Assembly (NCBI GenBank): GCA_958450365.1
Contig: CAUEEP010000253.1
Span: 62,001 to 126,000 of the forward strand
Reading direction: 5' to 3'
DNA from: Mesorhabditis belari
Lineage: Eukaryota > Nematoda > Chromadorea > Rhabditida > Rhabditidae
Length of the DNA stretch: 64,000 nt
The position numbers were made by a program, and so were the translations under genes. Shown piece by piece: positions 34,201 through 47,400 of this stretch. Position 1 is the stretch's first letter, and each line of letters opens with the position of its first letter. Below the pieces are notes generated by a model. The model saw only the letters and a list, made by a program, of their open reading frames with translations, was not told the origin of the DNA and ran no database searches.

Positions 34201-34674
34201 TATCCAGTTGCAATACGTTTTACGGTTAGAAAGCGTTTGGGTGGCTGGCGCTAAACCGAGACAAAGACAAAGAGCAGGGTCGAGAATTTGCGGAAAATGT
34301 GGCGATGGCTATCGGGGATCTCGTCATTTCAGAGTGGGTTTTACTGGTGGCTATTTTAGCCTTAAAAAGCATTTTATGTTTTATATTTAGGCAAATGTAC
34401 AAGGATGTCCTGGAGGAGTTGATCAACTATTCGATTCTCGAGCCCGAAGAGGCCGCTCAACTTTTTGCTACGTTGTCAATTCTAGAGGTGTGGTTTGTCT
34501 TTGAGTTTATTTAGCTTAGGGTTTACAATTTGCTCACTGGTCATTTTCTATTTTGGTCTAGTGATCAGGTCTAATTTGTCTTATGTACCATTTTTACCTT
34601 TTTCTTTTCAGGATGTTACAATTGGTCGATTCGCATGCCTTCTCCGCTCGGCGGCCGCCTCGTATGCGAAATGA
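31222..34674 (+). CDS. Lys/Arg/Ser-rich protein, multi-exon, unknown
   Basis: About 21 exons joined by 40-100 nt introns with consistent phase, giving at least 645 codons: 31222-31310, 31425-31487, 31614-31771, 31872-32028, 32109-32194, 32239-32331, 32391-32467, 32557-32608, 32729-32830, 32871-32999, 33032-33117, 33263-33365, 33409-33531, 33572-33637, 33678-33731, 33778-33885, 33952-34023, 34132-34185, 34230-34333, 34391-34487, 34612-34674. The first ~540 residues are disordered and strongly basic, with many K/R/S runs, so a nuclear or nucleic-acid-associated role is plausible. A proline patch (SPPPPLPRPEEK) leads into a ~110-residue helical C-terminal region (DVLEELINYSILEPEEAAQL) ending at TGA 34672. 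I do not recognise a family. The start is unresolved. One intron (32609) appears to use a GC donor, and that at 33886 may do so too. Polyadenylation signals AATAAA lie near 34829. Confidence 0.65.
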
Positions 34675-34842
34675 ATGCCGGACGAGAAAGACTTCTACAA
34701 ATGAACCTTTTTCATTTTAAACATGATGTTTGTGATAAAAACTCGTTTTTTAATGAAGGGATTTTACTCAGTGCTCGGATTGTGTCCAATAAACTTTTTC
34801 CTTTTTGGAGGCAAGGCGATAGGATTGAAATAAATGGTTAAA

Positions 34843-36507
34843 ATAAAAGATCTCCTATTGAATATTTTGATTTAAAGGTCAATTATTTAACTGTAAAATT
34901 TTGTCGTTGGAGCGATCACCAGAGTTTTCTTCATTCTGCTTTTTCAATTGCAAATTTACCCCAGTTTAGCTCATTTTTGGGAAATTTGTGAGACCTAGGA
35001 AAAAACGAATCGCAATGAAGGGCATTTAAAAAACGAGGGTCGAAAAAAGGGGAATGGAGAGAATTTGAGTAGATGAAGGAGAAAAGGCGAAGAGATGGGA
35101 TGTCTGTGTCGGAGCTGAAGTGGTTAGGCAAAGGGGTAACGGGATTCCCGGCGATTTCGAGGGAGGGAAGGGGTCCGAGCCCAGCCCTTTCAGCCCCACC
35201 CCCTCCCCCTTGGGCCTTGGACCACCAGTTGACAACTTGTGAATTGCTTATGCTTTTCCTTTCCTTTTATGCTTCATCGCCTCGTCTTTGGCGCTCTTGC
35301 TCTCTTTTCCATCTCTTTTCTTATACTTCACCACTTCGAACTTTTCAAGTTCCACTCAATTCTTGACGAGTATCATCATCTATACTTTCATTGAACTACT
35401 GGTGATCTTGGTTTACAGCTTTTTTTTACTTTGATCCTAATCAGAGATGTTCCAGCCTGTAAGCCAAACCAGGCTCCAGATCCAGTCTTAGATTTTGGCT
35501 GATCCAGGGACTTTTTGTAAACTATTAGATTGAGTACTAAGTTTTCACCATTCATTTCATTGTCTAAATGAACAAGTCTCAAGCTACCAAATACCAAACG
35601 ATTTCTTTCATTATAAATGTTTATCGTTTTTTTCTCATCTTAAGACAATTTTTAGTATTTTAGAATAATCTGCCAGAACGAAAACTAGTATTTTTAAAAA
35701 TATTTAAATTTAATTTAAAATTAAAAAATAAGCACATAAAGAAAACCGCTAAACGGATTATTTCGGACTTTTGGTTGTAGACCTAACTTTTTGTGCGCTA
35801 TCTTTTTTATTTTTTAATCAAAATAGGTTTCATTGGGAGAAACGGTCGAAATTGCATCATCGGACCTTGTCGTTTTTGAACACTCTGTTCTTACTAATGA
35901 AAAACCTTCAAAACAAAGCTTTTCAGAAACTCTCAAAAGTCATTTGCAAGAAAAATGATTGGGCTATCTGATGAAAAAACCGTATTTAATTTGGTAGCTT
36001 GAGACTTATTCAATTAGAAAATGAATTTGGGCGAAAGACTTAGTACTCAACCGAAAAGATTCTTAGTAAAGCCAGCCCAGTGCATGGCTTCTGGTCTGAC
36101 CCGGAATTTTTTTTTTGGAACAAGCCTGCTTCCCAAAAGTATAGCAAAGTGGCCGTCAAAGAAGAACCCGTTTGTTTAGCAATTTTTGCAAGATTTTGTA
36201 TTGGTGGAGCAAGTCTTGGATTCACCCTAGACTTGCTTGACTCAGAAAGTGTCTTTTTGAACAACTCTATAACCTTTGAAAGTCTAGCAAAGTGGCTGTA
36301 GAGCTTGATATTGGTTTGTAAATGATCTGAAAACTTGGTACATTGCTCATTGGTTTAGCCTAGCTTGCAACGGTTAAAGTTCCTAAGAAAAATGAAGAAT
36401 TCAGTGTGCCACATAGGTTGCGTTTACAGATTTGAGCGCAATTATCTACACCTTGTTCTTTTTCTGTTCAACGTTCAATCATTCACTTCTTTTTGCCAAT
36501 TTTCCCA
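34843..36507. other. Intergenic between Lys-rich gene and glutamate receptor
   Basis: No exon recognised. A GC-richer patch at 35080-35220 contains several open frames without motif support. Around 36340-36460 lies one copy of the small hairpin family (GAAGAATTCAGTGTGCCAC). Confidence 0.5.
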
Positions 36508-36579
36508 GGCTCTTCAAAACAATTTTTATTTCTCGAGAATTTCAGAAAGAAATGTGATTCCCTCGAAAAAATTCTAAAA
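36508..36579 (+). promoter_or_regulatory. 5' leader of the glutamate receptor with start-stop uORF
   Basis: Two acceptor-like sites precede the ATG: TTTTCCCAG (ending 36509) and GAATTTCAG (ending 36545). Six nt after the second lies ATG immediately followed by TGA (36552-36557), a minimal upstream reading frame, then the true ATG at 36580. Confidence 0.45.
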
Positions 36580-39500
36580 ATGCGATCTTTACTCATTTTC
36601 GGATTGATTTTGAGCAATCTCTCGGTGATCGATGCTTTCAAAATTGGTATGTTTAAGACAAAATCGAGAATTCCTTGGAGAACATGTCATTTTCAATGCA
36701 TACAAATCTAATTCTTATCTAGGAATGCAAATTTTTTTGGTTATTTCCTTTTTGGAGATGAAAATTTGACATGTTCTCCAAGGAATTCTCTTAGAAGCCG
36801 AAAATTCTGAAGATCAAAATTAAAAATTGATGAAGTCGCGGAGAGAGCTTTGAAATTTTCAAGAAAAGCTGAAATTTATAGTTTTTAAAATCTTTCTAAA
36901 TAAATTAAGCTGGTTTCTTTATAAATAAATTAAGCTGGAAAAACAAATCCGTTTTTTTGAGTCATAAAAATTTACTTGAGAATAGCAGGTAATTTTGATG
37001 AATGCCCATTAGCGCACCTTTTTTCGCGTTTTAAAAAAAAGCTCTAAAAAGCTAATATTAACCAATTTCTATTCGAAAAGTGATTTTTTCGGGTAATTTT
37101 AAGGCATAGAATCCAAATTTTGACATATCAAAGCGCTTGTGGAACCAATTTGAAAGGTAAAGAGGTAGGTCAAGTTACAGAAAATTGTCGAATTGGATAT
37201 GGATAATTCCGTCCGTTTGCTTCCACAAGCTTTGATATGTCAAAATTCGGATTCTACGCCCTAAAATCACCCAGAAAAACAACTTTTCGAATAGAACTTG
37301 GTTAATATTAGCTTTTTAGAGCTTTTTTAAAAACGCGAAAAAAGATGCGCTAATGGGCCGGGTGCGCAAATGTTTGAGTGCGCAAAAAAGGTCGAATTTG
37401 TTCCACTCCCCAACATTAGCGCCGAATAGAAATCACAGACAAACTGAATCTTCTAATGTTTGAGATTTTTTGGATTTTCTACCTTCATCCATTTTCTATT
37501 CTGCACTAACTTTGACCGGAAAGCAAGCCTAGCAAAGTTTCTTGCTAAAAGATAACGGTAAACGCTAAAAGGCAAGCCTAAATCTACTGTAGTCTTACTG
37601 TAGCTTTAAGTTAGACTATTATTCGAGATACTGTATAGATGCAATAGACTTAACAGACTGAATTTTCTAATATTTGAGATTTTTTTTTGGATTTTCATAT
37701 CAACAAAATATTTTAGGCGCCATTCTACGCGAAAAGGAGGACGCGCACATTGCGGCCGCGATACAGTACGCAGTTGAGTGGCTCAATCAGAGGGCAATTT
37801 ATGGACAGGTGAGGAGATTTTTTTGTCTTTTGAGAAGGTGAGAAGGTCTTTTGTATGCGTACATATTCAACTTCTCTTTTTACAATTCTTCCCACTGAAC
37901 GTCGACTGATTCCAAGTTCCATGGCCATTTTATTCATTGAGCGTCTGGTTGATCGCTTGATTAGCTTTCTCACCTTTTCCACCACCACCACCACCAAGTT
38001 GTCGTGCCTTTTCTACCTCGACCAATATGATCCTTGTTACTTCCGAGTTGTCTGAATCGTTTGATCGTGTTTTGGACAGTTCGCTGAGAAATTCCGACTA
38101 ATTCCGAAATTCTGACTAATTCCGAAATTCCGAAATTCCGACTCTCACTCCTTTGTCACCTTTCCATCCTGATGTAACTTGATGATTGCGTTACGAATCG
38201 GGGTTCCTTTCCGTTATGCATCCGGAAAAATAACCCCTGATCATTTAATAATCAAAAATCAAAATCAATTTAATCAAAATCAAAAAATTTAATCAAAATC
38301 AAAAATAAATAATCAAGAAAATATTGAATATAAAAAATAAGATGCGGCCCACATTCGTCTTTCGCTTCGAGAAGAGAGACTCGTCCACCTCGACGATTCG
38401 ATTGGGTCCTCCAATTTTTCCGCTCGGCGCGGTCCACTGTTGAGTCCATCCATAGATGGATAAGATTGTGACTAACGGAATTTTGGTGCCCTCCATCCAT
38501 AAGTTAACATGCAGGCCGATCGCTGTCCGGCATGACGTTTTTTCACATCTCCATCGGGGATTCTGATTGAGCGATAGCTTCCTATTGAGCGATAGCTTCC
38601 TATTGAGCGATAGCTTCCTATTGAGCGATAGCTTCCTATTGAGCGATAGCTTCCTATTGAGCGATAGCTTCCTATTGAGCGATAGCTTCCTATTGAGCGA
38701 TAGCTTCCTATTGAGCGATAGCTTCCTATTGAGCGATAGCTTCCTATTGAGCGATAGCTTCCTATTGAGCGATAGCTTCCTATTGAGCGATAGCTTCCTA
38801 TTGAGCGATAGCTTCCTATTGAGCGATAGCTTCCTATTGAGCGATAGCTTCCTATTGAGCGATAGCTTCCTATTGAGCGATAGCTTCCTATTGAGCGATA
38901 GCTTCCTATTGAGCGATAGCTTCCTATTGAGCGATAGCTTCCTATTGAGCGATAGCTTCCTATTGAGCGATAGCTTCCTATTGAGCGATAGCTTCCTATT
39001 GAGCGATAGCTTCCTATTGAGCGATAGATTGCATCGGCCTCGGTAGTCGGTAGGCAAAAAATGAACCCACCGCGCTGTCAGGAAATAGCAAAAGAATGAA
39101 TTTTCTGTGGTTTTCCTTGTTCATTTTCATGGAAGGAGGCAAATTTGGCGGAATGCAAATTTTTCGGATGTATAACGGAAATGATCGGCGGGTTATTTTT
39201 GCGGATTTATAACGGAAAGGAACCCGAAGCGGATTAGTCGACATCATTTCTAAAATCAAAATATAATACAATATAATTGTATACAATACAATTATAATAC
39301 ATTAAAAAACATTAAAAACGAGAAACGAGCAGAAAAATAAGAAACCGGTCACTAGCAAGCGCTTTTCTTGGCGCACCAGTAATCCTGCTCAACCCTGTGC
39401 TATGGATCATTATCAATAGATCAATGAATCAATGGAGCAGATCAATGTCTTTTCAAATCTATTAATAATAGATCCTCATAATTTATCAGATTTTCTAGGT

Positions 39501-41385
39501 TGATTTCGTAATTGACTACATCGACGTGCTCGATCACTATGAGGCTGTTTTAAAAGGTGATTTTAGTAGACCAGATTTGAATTTTATCAACAATCAACAT
39601 CAACAACAATACAACGATTTACATTGTACACAATTTGTTCAGCCTGTTCCCTATTTGAGAAAGATCACGTGGTAGCTCTGATCGGCTCTTCCCATCCGAT
39701 GCTTAACGCTCAATTGGAGCGATTGGCGGCACAGGTTTTGAAAACTTTAAAAATATAAACATCTAAATAACAGCAAATAGCATTGTATCATAAAACATTG
39801 TATTATATAAGCATTGTATAAACCAGCCTAACAACGAGTTTTTCTTGGTTGACACTAGATGGTTGACACTAGATGGTTGACACTAGATGGTTGACACTAG
39901 ATGGTTGACACTAGATGGTTGACACTAGATGGTTGACACTAGATGGTTGACACTAGATGGTTGACACTAGATGTGTTGACACTAGATGGTTGCCACTAGA
40001 TGGTTGCCCCTAGATGTTGATGACACTAGATGGTTGACACTAGATGGTTGACACTAGATGGTTGAACCCTAGATGGTTGACACTAGATGGTTGCCACTAG
40101 ATGGTTGACACTAGATGGTTGATGACACTAGATGGTTGACCCTAGATGGTTGGCACTAGATGTGTTGACACTAGATGGTTGACACTAGATGGTTGACACT
40201 AGATGGTTGACACTAGATGGTTGACACTAGATGGTTGACACTAGATGGTTGACACTAGATGGTTGACACTAGATGGTTGACACTAGATGGTTGACACTAG
40301 ATGGACGCGCCTAGATGGACGCGCCTAGATGGACGCGCCTAGATGGACGCGCCTAGATGGACGCGCCTAGATGGACGCGCCTAGATGGACGCGCCTAGAT
40401 GGACGCGCCACTCATTCATAATCGGCTACGACATATAAATTTGCACAAAATTCACAATTTTGATCCCAATGTACTTAAAACTTCTCTAGATGGACATCCC
40501 ACTTCTCACCGCTGTCGATGATCTTGGTCTAAACGCCAACACCGATGTTCGGATCGAGTTTTTCCCGAAAGCTCAACTTTTTGAGGTCACTAAACCAAAT
40601 GAATCATTTAAAAGGCGCCTTTTTAGTCGATCGTAGATCTGTTTCGGCATTGGAGATGGAATCGGATTACGATCGTTTATGAAGAAAATGAAAGTTGGTT
40701 GAATAAAGTGGTGAACAACTAGTAGTGAGCCTGAGCCTGAGTCTGAGCCTGAGCCTGAGCCTGAGCCTGAGTCTGAGCCTGAGCCTGAGCCTGAGCCTGA
40801 GTCTGAGCCTGAGCCTGAGTCTGACCAGTAACAATGTAACAATCAACTAGTGTACTTTGTGCTCAACTTTATAAGCACTTTATCTGGTACACTGAATTCT
40901 TTGATGTTCTTGTGACAAGCCATTGACATGAAAACATTGCTGCAAGAAAAATGAATCTGTGCGCCAGAGGGAATGAGTTTACATAGCACAAAACTTTAAA
41001 GAGAAAGATTACTGTAGTTTATCCACATGAAAGTCCAATAGCTTCTTACTGCGAGCTCAAAGTTGTAAACACACCTTTGTTGGTGCACTGAATTCTCGAT
41101 TTCTTGAAGCAACGGTTTTGTCGCAAGAAATTGAAGAATTCAATGGGCTAGAAGGGTGGCGTTTACGGGCTTGAGCACAAAGTACACATTGAGTTCTTTG
41201 CATAAAAAAAATTGATCCAGGAATTCGTCGAATCGAGCCATTATTGGAGGACGATGCCTATTCGTCGATTCGCTTTCGTTTGGTGAAAATTCAGAACAAG
41301 GACTACATGAGAGCAGCGAGAGATGTGAGTGACGAGTTGGCTGAAATTTTTGATGGAATTGATTTTCAAGATAATAATGACGTCC

Positions 41386-41427
<42 letters not shown>

Positions 41428-41457
41428 CTGTCCGTCTGTCTGTCTGTCTGTCTGTCC

Positions 41458-41495
<38 letters not shown>

Positions 41496-44400
41496 TTGTC
41501 CGTCTGTCTGTCTGTCTGTCTGTCTGTATGTCCGTAGCGATTTTAGCCGTGTAGCTGGTCATTTGATAATGGACTAAGGCTAGACAACTTTTTTAGGTAA
41601 AAGAATTGGAGGAGTGCAGTTTCTATCAACGAAAAGATTGCTCGGAGTTCAGCCGGATTCTTCTCGATCTCAACCCCGAACACGCGTACAATTTCTTATT
41701 AGCTGTAAGTGAGCCAGACTTAGTTTCATTTCAAAACGTTGCTTTTTTTCTTTCTTTTTTTGTCTCCCCCCTCGTCTTTCCCTCTTTCTCTTGGTAAGTT
41801 AAGGTACTGGATAGCTCAGTGGTTAGAATAATTGACAGAAAAGTAAACCATTGCCCGGAAAGGTCGAGGGTTCAATCCCCACTCCGGAAATCTACTTTTT
41901 CTTGAGAACTCCTTCTTTTTTTATTAAAGTAAACTTTATTTACCATTATAATCTATGTTAAGTCATAATAATCTATGTTAAAATGTTTTGATAATCATTT
42001 CAGGGTCTTCAAATGGGTTTGATCGAGTTGAAGCATTGGTTTTTATTGACTTCGATGGTAAGTTGTAAAATTTTTTAGAAAAGTTAAAGAAAAAGAAAGC
42101 TAAAGCTAAAGAAAAGCTAAAGAAAAGCCAAAGCTAAAGCCAAAGCTAAAGCCTAAGCCGGAGCCTGAGCCTAAGCTAAAGCTAGAGCCTGAGCCTAAGC
42201 CAAAGCTAAAGCCAAAGCTAAAGAAAAGCTAGTTATTTCTAAAAGTTACCTTAATTGAATGTTTTGTTGGGCTTAATATGTAATTTAGTTTGCCAGAAGC
42301 CTACTTTTACTGTCGAGAACTTGCACAATTGTACTTGTAACTTGTACAATTGTTCTTCTTGGTGTACTTTGTGAGCAACTCTATAAACGCACCTCTCCTA
42401 GTGCACTTAATCCTTTAGTTTTCTAGTGACAACGCCTAAAGTGGAGACTTTAGTGCGCCAGAGAAGTGCGTTTACGCTGAGAAAAGTGCGTTGAGTACAA
42501 AGTACACTTCGAAGAACAAATCCATGAAGCGATGACTGGCAAAAGTTATGTCTTTTCAGGAACTTTCAACAATGGACATGGAGTTATTCCGCTACAATCA
42601 CGCTCGTTACATTTCCCCGTACCCGGTGGATCCAATCTTTCTAAAAGAGAAAGCCCACGTCTTCAACTTTTCCCATTTCAAACACCATATTGCTGAGAAT
42701 TGGAACACCCGCACCGGCTTTAGTCGAAATTTGAAATTGGTTTGATTTTTTCAAATGTGACAAAGGCCACCGTACTCCTGCAATTTTTAGACAGAAGCCA
42801 TTTTCACGTTCGACTCGATCTACGCGTTTGCAAGCGTTTTCTCTGATGTTGTGCACTCGCAATCGCAACTCGTTCACGATATGTGAGTTTATTTTGCCAC
42901 AGTAAGATCAATTGAAGTCGTCTACTTGCATAAAATCGTCTCCTTGCATGGAATAGAGCTATGATTATTATAGCTCATTTGAATTATCATTTGAAAGTTG
43001 CAAATCTCTTCTCCAAAATATGCTAATAAGTTTCCGAGTTTCTCTAGAAGTTTAAACCAATAAATCCGAGTTCCAAGTTGTAGACTCAAGAAAATGAACG
43101 GCTTTAATTGACTGTCCGATCCCGAAAACCCCCGGGTACAAATTTACAGCTGAATATCTTCTTTTTGTGTCATCAACAAACAAAAGAGAAGTCCCTGTGT
43201 AAATGACTGGCGAGGTGTTCTTTATGCGACCACGTAATCGCTCTTCACCTGGTACACGGCCGTGGTAGATAGCTGTTTCCTTTTGGGATACGTAATCCGA
43301 AGGAGCGGTCAACGACTGCAAAGGGAAGCGAGAACGTGCAGAATTGGGTGCAGATTGGATGCAGAATTTCACACCGATTCCGAATCTACTTTCCTTTTTT
43401 GCAAAATTGCTCTTTATCAAAAGTTACAAACATTTAAAATTTGTAGCCAAAAAATGAAGTTTTCTTGGCCGAAATTCCCCCATAAGGCTTCTTTAGTGCC
43501 AGCCAAATGTAAATTGGTTTGTCTAAATTTGGCTGCCATTGAAAAGCCTTGTGAATTCCATTTCGGCCAAGAAAACTTGATTTTTGGTTACATATTTTAA
43601 ATGTTTGTAACTTTTTATAGAGAATTTGCTAAAATTTGCAAAAAAGGAAAGCAGACTCGGAATTAGCGTGAAATTCTGCATCGAATGGTCTGAGTTTTGA
43701 TCCAAAAAAGTACCTTAAGTTCATGCACTTCCCTTGTGAGCTTTCCCGCTTTCTCGACGTCACTATGCCCAAATTTTTGGGATCAATTTCTGCCCCAATT
43801 TTGGCTATATTTTTGCTACAAATTCGGCATCCTATCAAATGATCCATTGGATTATTCGATTATTCGATTCTTTGCACTTAAACACATTTCAGTCCACAAA
43901 CGACATGTCGAAAGCCAGGCCGTGAGGCACGAAAATATCAGTACGGGAGAACGCTTATCGATGCCGTTTTAAATAATGTATGTTTGGGCATAGATAATAG
44001 ACAAGTAGAAGTTTTAAAACAACCGTACACCGGCTACTTCTTAAAAAGATTTAAGCTTTTAATCAAGCTTTAGAAAGTGGTCGGGATTTCTGGTGATTTA
44101 CACCGAGTTGGGCATCCGATGAAGAGCAATTTCTCGATGAGAATTCATCTGCTTGGGTACAGCGGACGATTAGATGATGTAAGTTGGATGGAGGTGTAGT
44201 TGGATTTGTGTTTTATCGCTATTTTATCGCTATATTATATTCAGATCGGTTTCTGGGAACCGAAAACGGACGTTCACGTGAACATGACCGGCGACTCGAG
44301 GGCTCAGCTGCAGAAAAATGTTCAAGTATGAAAAAGAATCTGGGAAAATAGCTGAAATATCTATTTCAGCCATGTCAGCCATGTCACCCTATTTCAGCTG

Positions 44401-47400
44401 AAATGTCTAAGCCATATATAAGGCTTTAACTTTATGCTAAGCATAGAAATTAGTATCAGTGAGTAGATTAAAAACGGCTCAAAACTGGTACAGTACCCAG
44501 ATTCTAGGATCCAGAGTAGGCCATGGTAGGCCAGAAGTAGGCCATGGTAGGCCAGAAGTAGACCATGGCCAGACCAGAAGCTAGATCCAGGCATGCAAGT
44601 CAGTTCAGTATTGAAGTGGTAATAGTTTCAGGCCAGGTTCAGGGAAAACCTTTATAAGACAAGCCAAGCCAGGTCAAACCAGTTAAGTACAGAAGGTAAG
44701 CTTGGGCTAGGTTCAGGCTTCTGACCGGCTTGCAAGCTAGGTTGGGCTCAGGTTAGGGTGTAACTAAACCAGGCTAGGCTTGAGCCAGATAGATATATAT
44801 TCTTCTGTAAACTAGATCGGGCCGGTCTAGAAGTCAGACAAGATCACATCCAAGAATCCAAGATCCTGATCACATCCAAGAATGCAAGTCAGGTCCAGGA
44901 CAAATCCAAGGACGGATCCAAGGAACTGTAAGCCGGCCGTCCCTAATCCAAAAGCTAGGCTCAGCTCAGGTTCTGTCCAGTAAAAACTTTCCATTGCAGG
45001 TCTCCGACGAGTTGAAGCCGCATTTCCGGGTGACCACCATAATGGTAAGTCTTAAAGGCTTAACTTACGTAAGTCTAGGCTTGGCTTGCGTAATTCTAGG
45101 CTTGGCTTACGTAAGTCTAGGCTTGGCTTACGGTATCTAGCTCTAGGGGGATCAAAATATAGGGGATCAAAATATACAAATTTCTCATTCCCAGGAACGC
45201 CCGTATGTGATGCTGAAGAAGAACCATTTTGAACTGGACGCAAACTCGAAATTCGAGGGTTTCTGCATCGATTTACTGGCCGAGTTGTCGAAAGATTTGG
45301 GTACTTTTAGATTAAAGTGATAGGAATGAAACGAGCGCTCACATATCTTTCCAAAAACTAAAATATTGCAAGCCTCAGCCAATAAGTGGTTTTTACAAAT
45401 TTACAGGTTTCACCTATTCGGTGCATTTGGTGAAAGATGGGGCATATGGTAACGATGTGCACGGGAACGGAAGCTGGGATGGGATGATTGGCGAGATTTT
45501 GAGAGGGGTAAGCGATTCAGCTGTGTACTTTTATGCTCGAATCTGTCAATGTATTCTTTCTGGTGCACTCAATTTGGTGAATGGTATAGGCGTAGGGCAG
45601 CTAGGTTCTATCAGGCTGTAGAATTCTATTCGGATGGCTTACTACCATAGTACAGTAAAATAAAGAACCCTGCCCTTTCAGCACTTAAGAAACTACCGTA
45701 CTCTTCAGAAGTTCAATCAGTCAATAGTTCAGTCAATAGGTTAGTATCTTGGCCAATACCAGCTCAACCGCACGGTCTGATATTGAAGTACGGAAAAGGC
45801 CTCTGGAAAAGTCGACTGTCACCTCTGGAGAAGTCGACTGTTACCTCTGGAAATTTGAGCTCAAATTCCTCGGTGATCCTTGGTACTTTTGCCTCATCCT
45901 AATGGTATCAAAAGATGCGCAAAGGCAGCAGCTATCTTTAAAAAAGTAGCCCGATTCGAGCACTTTTGCTAAACAAAATTTTGATCTTATCTGATCTGGG
46001 CAAAAATCTGATTTTCTTAAGATTCGAAATTCCAGGTTTTGAATAGTTTGTTCAGCAAAAGTGCTCGAATCGGGTTACTTTTTAAAAAAAAGATAGCTGA
46101 TGTCTTTGGATATCTTTTGGTACCATTGGGATGGAGCAAAAGTGCCATGGATCACCGAGGAACTTGAGCTCAAAGTTGGTCACTCAGTCAGTCAAAGTCA
46201 GTACTGACTGATCAGTACCGGTACCAATGAAAAGTCAAATTCTAGACTGCCGATCGGTCTAAAACTCGAGGAAACATAATTTTTAGCTCTTTCATGAGCT
46301 CTTCTTCATTTCTGAGAGTTTCCAACCGATTGGCAGTCTAGAATTTGACTTTTCATTGATACCGGTGGAAAATCGAAATTTTTTCAACTTATTTTAAGCC
46401 TTCGGAGAATCGAAGTGGTACTTTATTGACTCAGAATTTCAAGGCGGATCTAATGGTGGCCTTTGAGTAGATACTAATCATCATTTAGGAAGCTGAAATG
46501 GCCGTCGCTCCACTCACCGTCAATTTCAAGAGAGCTGAAGTCGTTGACTTCACGAAACCCTTCCTATCGCTCGGGATATCGATTTTATTTAAGGTTTACT
46601 TAAATACTTACCGTAAATACTGTAATAGTAGCCCACCCCCATAATGACGGTGCGGAGTGTTGCGTAGTCTAGCTTTGGACGCGTTTTTCTCGACACTGGT
46701 TTATGCTACAATGTTCGTTTTGATTTCAAAAAATAGCCCTGAATTTCAGCTATTTTTTGATACCAAAGACGCATTTTTTGAAAGTACGAGCGCTTTGAAA
46801 AAAATGAAATACTAAAAGACTTTTGCGACTACGCGACTGTACGAGGGGGGTGGGGTACTATTGGGTTGTCCAGTTATGAATGCGCGTTTTTTACTATTTT
46901 GTAAATTTCTCAAGATATCGAAGAGATGTATATGAGTGTTATATATCATTCGAGAACTGAAGATCTCTACATTTTGGAATAAAAAGTTTTTGAATTTGCC
47001 AGCTTTTGGGCAAATTGACTGCACAGAAGAAGAGGTGGCCAAAAAATGGATCAAGTTTTGGCTCTCGGGACTCAGAGCCAGCTCTCGGGACTCAGAACCA
47101 GCTCTCGGGACTCAGAGCCAGCTTTCGGGACTCAGAGCCAGCTCTCGGGACTCAGAGCCAGCTCTCAGGACTCAGAGCCAGCTCTCGGGACTCAGAGCCA
47201 GCTCTCGGGACTCAGAGCCAGCTCTCGGGACTCAGAGCCAGCTCTCGGGACTCAGAGCCAGCTCTCGGGACTCAGAGCCAGCTCTCGGGACTCAGAGCCA
47301 GCTCTCGGGACTCAGAGCCAGCTCTCGGGACTCAGAGCCAGCTCTCGGGACTCAGAGCCAGCTCTCGGGACTCAGAGCCAGCTCTCGGGACTCAGAGCCA

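Larger units (their letters stand above)
38196..39235 (-). mobile_element. Merlin-type DNA transposon remnant, intron 2
   Basis: The termini are imperfect inverted copies around GGTTCCTTTCCGTTAT, followed inside by AAAAATAACCC. The minus-strand interior holds a transposase fragment with the ISXO2/Merlin signature. An 18-bp array of 26 units has grown inside the element. Confidence 0.7.

Noticed and set aside
34931..35366. Overlapping ORFs in a GC-richer patch
   Set aside because: No conserved motif, frames on both strands, no splice structure.
39849..40410. Regular repeats reminiscent of a CRISPR array
   Set aside because: No spacers, eukaryotic intron, unit only 14 bp.
41140..41577. ORFs rich in TDRQ or LSVC
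   Set aside because: CTGT microsatellite read in frame; the true exon ends at 41324.
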